A stretch of 64,000 nucleotides of DNA from Syntrophaceae bacterium (GTDB taxonomy: Bacteria; Desulfobacterota; Syntrophia; Syntrophales; UBA2192), in the NCBI GenBank assembly GCA_013177795.1, contig JABLXY010000004.1:234001-298000 (forward strand), in the 5' to 3' direction. The notes beneath the pieces were generated by a model that worked only from the letters and a program-made list of their open reading frames with translations, was not told where the DNA came from and did no database searches. A program made the translations under genes and the position numbers. Position 1 is the stretch's first letter. Each line of letters begins with the position of its first letter. This document shows positions 59,696-64,000 of this stretch, piece after piece.

Positions 59696-60820
59696 TTATC
59701 CTTCTTTCTTCTCTTCTCTTTCCTCCTTGTCCACGACGCAGTAAAATCCCGTCCCGCGCATGGGCGGCCCGAAACAGCGATTGTCGGACACGCAGGCCGC
59801 CCTGCTTCGGTCGCCCCTTTTCCATCGGTTGACGAGTCCCGGCTCGCGGATGAAGGGGCGGCTCATGGAAACGAAATCCGCAACCCCGTCCCGGACGATC
59901 CCCTCGGCCACATCGAAGGACCGGATCCCCCCCACGAGGATCAGGGGAATGGCCAGCTTCGGCTTCAGGGCCCGTGCGGCATCCCGGAAGTACGCCTCCT
60001 GCTCGACGGAATCGATCTTCGGCCGTGACGGGCTCAGCTTGCCTGAAAGAAGGGTCCCCCCGGACAGTTCGATGGCGTCGGCGCCGGCCTCGGCGATCAG
60101 AAGCGCCGCACGGCGCGAGTCCTCCCGGGTGAGGCCGCCTTCCAGGAAGTCCTCGGAGTTGATCTTCACCAGGACCGGGAATTCCCCGCCGACGGCGCTC
60201 CGGATCGAGGCCAGGATCTCCAGGATGATCCGCGCCCTGTTCTCGATGCTGCCCCCGTATCGATCTGCCCTTCGGTTGAACCAGGGCGAGAGAAACTGGC
60301 TGAGGAGATAGCCGTGGGCGGCATGGACCTGGACCCCGTCGAATCCGGCCTTCTTCGCCCGGAGGGCTGCAGCCCCGTAAGCCCTGACCGTGTCGGCGAT
60401 GTCGGCCTGCGTCATCTCGCGCCGGCGGGTCTTCTCGGGACCGCCTTCTTGCGAGGGGGAAAAGGCCGGCTGTCCCGTCAGCTGCGTGCCGGCCAGAATG
60501 CCGCCGTGGGCCAGCTGCAGGACGATCCGGCAGCCTCTGGCGTGAACGGCCTCGGCCATGCGGGCAAGCGCCGGGATGCGCTCGTCCCGGTCCACGCCCA
60601 GCTGCCCCCTCACCGCAAAGCCCTCGGGGCTCACGTAGGCATGGCTCGTGATGATGAGCCCCACGCCGCCTTCGGCAAGATCCGACATGAGCCTGACGAG
60701 ATCGTCGGTGCAGCCGCCGTCAGGCGCAGCAAGGCCCTCCCATGTGGCTGAGCGGACAAACCGGTTGGGGATGGGCAGGGGGCCGATCGTTGCTTCCCGA
60801 AAGAGAACGGAATCACTCAT
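59696..60820 (-). CDS. NADH:flavin oxidoreductase, Old Yellow Enzyme family
   Basis: The 374-aa product has NRFVRSATWEGLAAPDGGCT, IVLQLAHGGI, GFDGVQVHAAHGYLLSQFLS (catalytic H-A-A-H), PWFNRRADRYGGSIENRARI and the C-terminal LVGGIRSFDVAEGIVRDGVA. It binds FMN in a TIM barrel and reduces activated C=C or similar. C-terminal cysteines (RAACVSDNRCFG) are present. It faces the enoyl-CoA hydratase gene divergently. Confidence 0.9.
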   Translation of the reverse strand: MSDSVLFREATIGPLPIPNRFVRSATWEGLAAPDGGCTDDLVRLMSDLAEGGVGLIITSHAYVSPEGFAVRGQLGVDRDERIPALARMAEAVHARGCRIVLQLAHGGILAGTQLTGQPAFSPSQEGGPEKTRRREMTQADIADTVRAYGAAALRAKKAGFDGVQVHAAHGYLLSQFLSPWFNRRADRYGGSIENRARIILEILASIRSAVGGEFPVLVKINSEDFLEGGLTREDSRRAALLIAEAGADAIELSGGTLLSGKLSPSRPKIDSVEQEAYFRDAARALKPKLAIPLILVGGIRSFDVAEGIVRDGVADFVSMSRPFIREPGLVNRWKRGDRSRAACVSDNRCFGPPMRGTGFYCVVDKEEREEKKEG

Positions 60821-60994
60821 GCAACCGCCTCCACGTCGTCAATAGGGGATCTCTGCTGTTGACAAGGCCGACGCTGACCGGTATGGGGAACAAGGCGCTT
60901 CCCCGGGGACCTGCAGCGATCATTCCTATCCCATCGGGGGGGCTGGCGTCAAGGAAAGCCCGAACGCGGCCATCTCTTGCAAGGGGGGAAATCC

Positions 60995-61771
60995 ATGGAA
61001 TTTCAGAACATCACGTACGAAAAAGCGGACAGCGTCGGGATCGTCACGCTCAACCGGCCGGCGCGGCAAAACGCCCTGTCCATCGCCCTGCTCGAGGAGA
61101 TGAACCAACTCCTCGCAGCTGCGGCGGAGAGCCGCGATGTGAAGGTGATCGTGATCCGGGCCGCGGGGAAGAACTTCTGCGCGGGCCACGATCTCGGCGA
61201 TCTGGCGGGCCAGCCGATCACCGTGCACAACAGGATGTTCTCGATCTGCGCGGAGATGATGCTGCGGCTCCAGCGTATGCCCCAACCCGTGATCGCCCAG
61301 GTCCACGGGATCGCCACGGCCGCGGGCTGCCAGCTCGTGGCGGCCTGCGACCTCGCCGTCGCCGAGGAGGGGGCGCGGTTCGGCACCCCGGGGGTCAACC
61401 TCGGCGTCTTCTGCTCCTCGCCTGCAGTGTCCATCGTCCGGGCCGTGGGCCGAAAGAGGGCCCTGGAGATGCTCTTCACGGCCCGGCTGATCAGCGCACG
61501 GGAGGCCTGCGACTGGGGCCTCGTCAACCGGGTCGTCCCGGCGGAGAGGCTCGAGCCGGAGACGATGGAGCTGGCCCGGCACATCGCGAAGGCGAGCCTT
61601 TCGTGCCTCGCCATCGGAAAGCAGGCCTTCTACAGCCAGGTCAACCTGCCGGACCCGGCGGCCTATGACCTGGCCTCGAACGTCATCGTGAACAACTTCT
61701 TCACCGAGGACGGGAAGGAAGGGGTGGCGGCGTTTCTGGAAAAGAGAAAGCCCGTCTGGAAAGACCGCTGA
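60995..61771 (+). CDS. Enoyl-CoA hydratase/isomerase family protein
   Basis: The product is about 258 aa from ATG 60995 (AAGGGGGG upstream). It has the crotonase core: IRAAGKNFCAGHDLGDLAG, oxyanion-hole region GIATAAGCQLVAACDLAVAE and FGTPGVNLGVFCSSPAVS. It acts on enoyl-CoA. It is not clearly one of the specific pathway members. Confidence 0.9.
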   Translation: MEFQNITYEKADSVGIVTLNRPARQNALSIALLEEMNQLLAAAAESRDVKVIVIRAAGKNFCAGHDLGDLAGQPITVHNRMFSICAEMMLRLQRMPQPVIAQVHGIATAAGCQLVAACDLAVAEEGARFGTPGVNLGVFCSSPAVSIVRAVGRKRALEMLFTARLISAREACDWGLVNRVVPAERLEPETMELARHIAKASLSCLAIGKQAFYSQVNLPDPAAYDLASNVIVNNFFTEDGKEGVAAFLEKRKPVWKDR

Positions 61772-61855
61772 AGACAGTGCCCAGGGGACAGGGCGGATGC
61801 CCGGGCGTTCCGTGCCTGAATCCCTGGGCCTTTTGCAAAGGGGAGGATTGACCGG

Positions 61856-62215
61856 ATGTCCGGCACGACGCGGATACGAAATCGGAACTACAAGGTAGAC
61901 CGGGCGCGGAAGCTGCTGGGCATCCCCGGAGACGCGACGGCCGAGGATGCCAAGAGGCGATACCGGGAGCTTGCCAAGCAGTGGCACCCCGACGTGAACC
62001 CCGGCGAGGACGCCCACGCCCGGATGCAGGAGCTCAACGGGGCCTATGCCCTGCTGATGAAGGAGGAGTTCGGCGTCCTCGACCCGTGGGGGGAGTACGA
62101 CCGGTGGTGGTGGCGGCAATTCGGCAACGACCACATCTGGGGCAGCCATTTCCCGGAAACCGAAAGGCAGGAAACGCCGCACCGGAGACGGCGAAACAGG
62201 CTGGTGGAAAAATGA
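61856..62215 (+). CDS. J-domain (DnaJ-like) protein
   Basis: The 119-aa product has a J-domain: KLLGIPGDATAEDAKRRYRE, LAKQWHPDVNPG with the HPD motif. It lacks the zinc-finger and C-terminal DnaJ domains. It would recruit Hsp70 to a client. The C-terminus is charged (RRRRNRLVEK). Confidence 0.88.
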   Translation: MSGTTRIRNRNYKVDRARKLLGIPGDATAEDAKRRYRELAKQWHPDVNPGEDAHARMQELNGAYALLMKEEFGVLDPWGEYDRWWWRQFGNDHIWGSHFPETERQETPHRRRRNRLVEK

Positions 62216-62217
62216 GG

Positions 62218-62245
62218 AAACGCCGACCCCGCGGGATCGGCGTTT
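62218..62245 (+). terminator. Hairpin terminator after the J-domain gene
   Basis: AAACGCCGACCCC (62218) and GGGATCGGCGTTT (end 62245) form a near-perfect stem with a T/A-flanked end, which could work in both directions. Confidence 0.65.
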
Positions 62246-62314
62246 GACGGCCTCTCGATTTTTGTCACCCCCGGTTCGGAGGGGTGCTGTTTGCTGTTTC
62301 TGTGCCCGGCAGAC

Positions 62315-63628
62315 CTACACGGGGCGTTTCGTCGAGTCGATGTACTCGACGATCTTCTCCCCGAGTTTCTTCACGGTGTACTCGAAGCGGTCCTCGTCGG
62401 TCTCCAGCAGGGTGAGGCGGAAGCCCAGAAGCGGCGTGAAGAACGACGTGAGCGGAACGACGCAGATGCCCGTCGAGCCCAGCAGGTAGTAGACGAACCG
62501 CTTGTCGAGCTCGATGTTGTCCGCGGTGATCTTCTCGATGAACTGCTTGATGCTCGCGTTCTCGATCGGCAGCGTCTGCTTGTTGTTCAGGACGGCCTCG
62601 TTGAAGACCACGGTCATGTAGAAGGCCCCGTCGGTGCGGTTGACGACGATGTAGGGGACATTTTTCAAAATGTTGAAGGCCATGTTCGAGAGCTTCTCGT
62701 AGCGGCGGATGCGGGCATTCAGGTACTTCTCGTACTCCGGGTGCGTCATGACCTTCGGGATGGCCATCTGGGGGAGCGTCGTCGAGCATACCTCGGACAT
62801 CTTCTGCTGCAGGATGGCGCTGGTGTAGCGCTGGAACGTCTCGTCCTTGTCCCGGTTGTAGAACTCGATCCAGCCGCAGCGTGCCCCGGGCCAGGGGAAT
62901 TCCTTTGAAATGCCCTTCATGCTCATGGCCGGGACATCCTCGACGATGTCGGAGAGCGGCACGGCGACCTTTCCGTTATAGACCATGTTGATGTAGGTTT
63001 CGTCGAAGACGAGGAACAGGTCGTTCTCCTTGGCGATGCGGACGATCCTCTTGAGCGTCTCCTCGTGGTAGACGAACCCCGTGGGATTGTCGGGGTTGAT
63101 GACGAGAATCCCCACGATGGCCTTGTGGTTCTTGACCTTCATCTCCAGCTCGTTCATGTCCGGGTGCCACTTGTGGTAGGGGTTCATCCGGTACGTGTTG
63201 GGCGGAAACGAGGCATGGAGGACCTCGGCCAGGAAATGGGTGGAATAGGTCGGCTCCGGGAGGATGACCCGGGCGTCCACGCGGATCGCGCTGTAGCACC
63301 GTGCAATCGCATCGCCGAGCCCGTTGAAGAACAAGATGTCGTCGGGGGTGATCTGCGTCCTGCCGCGCCTGTTCACCAGGTCGGCAAGAAATTCCCGCGT
63401 CGCGTCCATGCCCTGCGTGGGGGAGTAGCCGAACGACGTGTTGTCCCGGATAATCTCGACGAGGACGTCCTTCATCCACTCCGGGATCTGCTCGCCCTTC
63501 TGGACGGGGTCGCCGATATTCTCCCAGATCACCTCCATGCCGCAGGCCTTGAGACGGTTCGCGACACCGACGATGTTTCGGATTTCGTAGGTAAGCCCGT
63601 TGCCTCTCTTGGCGATGTCGAATCTCAT
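62315..63628 (-). CDS. Aminotransferase, class I/II (PLP-dependent)
   Basis: The 437-aa product has IRDNTSFGYSPTQGMDATRE, DNPTGFVYHEETLKRIVRIA, FDETYINMVYNGK and the PLP Lys in MSMKGISKEFPWPGARCGW. The long N-terminal segment (RFDIAKRGNGLTYEIRNIVG) and length fit an alanine- or aspartate-type transaminase of an anaerobe. Substrate unclear. Confidence 0.9.
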   Translation of the reverse strand: MRFDIAKRGNGLTYEIRNIVGVANRLKACGMEVIWENIGDPVQKGEQIPEWMKDVLVEIIRDNTSFGYSPTQGMDATREFLADLVNRRGRTQITPDDILFFNGLGDAIARCYSAIRVDARVILPEPTYSTHFLAEVLHASFPPNTYRMNPYHKWHPDMNELEMKVKNHKAIVGILVINPDNPTGFVYHEETLKRIVRIAKENDLFLVFDETYINMVYNGKVAVPLSDIVEDVPAMSMKGISKEFPWPGARCGWIEFYNRDKDETFQRYTSAILQQKMSEVCSTTLPQMAIPKVMTHPEYEKYLNARIRRYEKLSNMAFNILKNVPYIVVNRTDGAFYMTVVFNEAVLNNKQTLPIENASIKQFIEKITADNIELDKRFVYYLLGSTGICVVPLTSFFTPLLGFRLTLLETDEDRFEYTVKKLGEKIVEYIDSTKRPV

Positions 63629-64000
63629 GATGATCCTCTCCCGGCGCCTTCCTGAAGAATCGGCCCGTCACGAATCCGTTCCGCGGCGCCGCCGGCGAAA
63701 CCGGCCGTAAAAAAGGGCGCATCATCAGGAAAAATGCAGAATATTCACTTCGCTTATTACAATTGGGGGAAAATTTCTACTGAATTTTTTGCCCCCTCAC
63801 CCCCGGGGATGCGGAAAACAGCAAAACGGATTCGCCGCGCCAGCGGCCGCCGGGGATGAGGGGCACATCCGTGTTGAAATCTCGCGGGGATTGGTGTAGT
63901 CTCAACCTGCGGTTTCGCAAACAGCACGGTCCCTTCTTACCGGACGGCTGACCGGGATGCCCGGCAGCCGGACGAGTCGTTGAAACGACCCCGGCAACCG
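63629..64000. other. Intergenic region at the right edge, possible leader RNA
   Basis: No gene start is seen here. AT-rich 63729-63789 could hold a promoter for the minus-strand aminotransferase. The last part (about 63920-64000) contains CGTTGAAACGACC and CCCGGCAACCG, resembling the S-box (SAM-I) leader segment ...GGCAACC..., but the strand continues past the window, so structure cannot be checked. Confidence 0.3.

Noticed and set aside
1-64000. CRISPR array or reverse transcriptase (DGR) system
   Set aside because: No regularly spaced 25-40 base repeats and no reverse transcriptase motif were seen; iterons at 26.2-26.5 kb are 8-mers with irregular spacing.

Overview
The window joins two different kinds of DNA. 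From base 1 to about 46.5 kb lies a large, GC-rich bacteriophage-type element, nearly all transcribed on the minus strand, whose left part (distal tail genes) runs off the window. From about 46.57 kb to the right end lies an ordinary chromosome. The chromosome carries a four-subunit 2-oxoacid:ferredoxin oxidoreductase, NADH/ferredoxin-type iron-sulfur flavoproteins, ffs-dnaX-ybaB-recR, tRNA-Ser genes and tadA. High GC and this gene content suggest an anaerobic member of the old Deltaproteobacteria (Desulfobacterota or Syntrophales-like). That placement is an inference from gene content.

Element, read in the direction of transcription (right to left). 46.3-43.2 kb: a large serine recombinase with a DUF2924 protein, a 52-aa protein and a small HTH-like protein, next to a tRNA-Asn gene at 46.57 kb. 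43.1-39.0 kb: a lower-GC cargo island with a molybdopterin oxidoreductase, a TetR regulator and a DUF169 protein that appear to share operators. 39.0-36.8 kb: a two-gene cassette of unknown function. 36.5-35.4 kb: a small phage-type protein and a sigma-70 family factor. 35.2-26.6 kb: the DNA metabolism block (Cas4-like nuclease, AAA NTPase, DUF669, ERCC4 nuclease, RecD2 helicase, primase-helicase), ending at an iteron-rich putative origin at 26.2-26.5 kb. 26.1-20.9 kb: packaging genes (small HTH protein, TerS-like, TerL), interrupted on the opposite strand by a tyrosine recombinase pair with an intact Xer-type crossover site. 20.8-8.5 kb: head genes (portal, a 1527-aa MuF polyvalent protein, a 1286-aa methyltransferase-methyltransferase-protease-scaffold fusion, decoration and capsid proteins). 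8.5-0 kb: connector and contractile tail genes (sheath, tube, a frameshifted chaperone, tape measure). Sheath plus tube indicates a myovirus morphology.

The most notable signal is a 30-bp bipartite motif, CCGAC-N13-CTCCGGTAGGTA on the minus strand. It occurs seven times, always with exactly 13 bases between the two blocks and always between co-oriented minus-strand genes or at a gene end: 6.8, 13.7, 20.8, 25.0, 26.2, 35.3 and 46.3 kb. If the first T of TAGGTA is -12, CCGAC falls at -36 to -32, the geometry of a -35/-10 promoter, and the element encodes its own sigma factor. I propose a phage sigma regulon in which one regulator switches replication, packaging, head, tail and recombinase operons together. 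The copy at 46.3 kb also ties the recombinase end, and so the cargo between, to the same element.

Other points of interest are a probable -1 frameshift in the tail chaperone gene, a nested scaffold start inside the methyltransferase-protease fusion, a second two-copy upstream repeat (36.07 and 46.2 kb), and a TetR operator pair at 41.4 and 43.2 kb.
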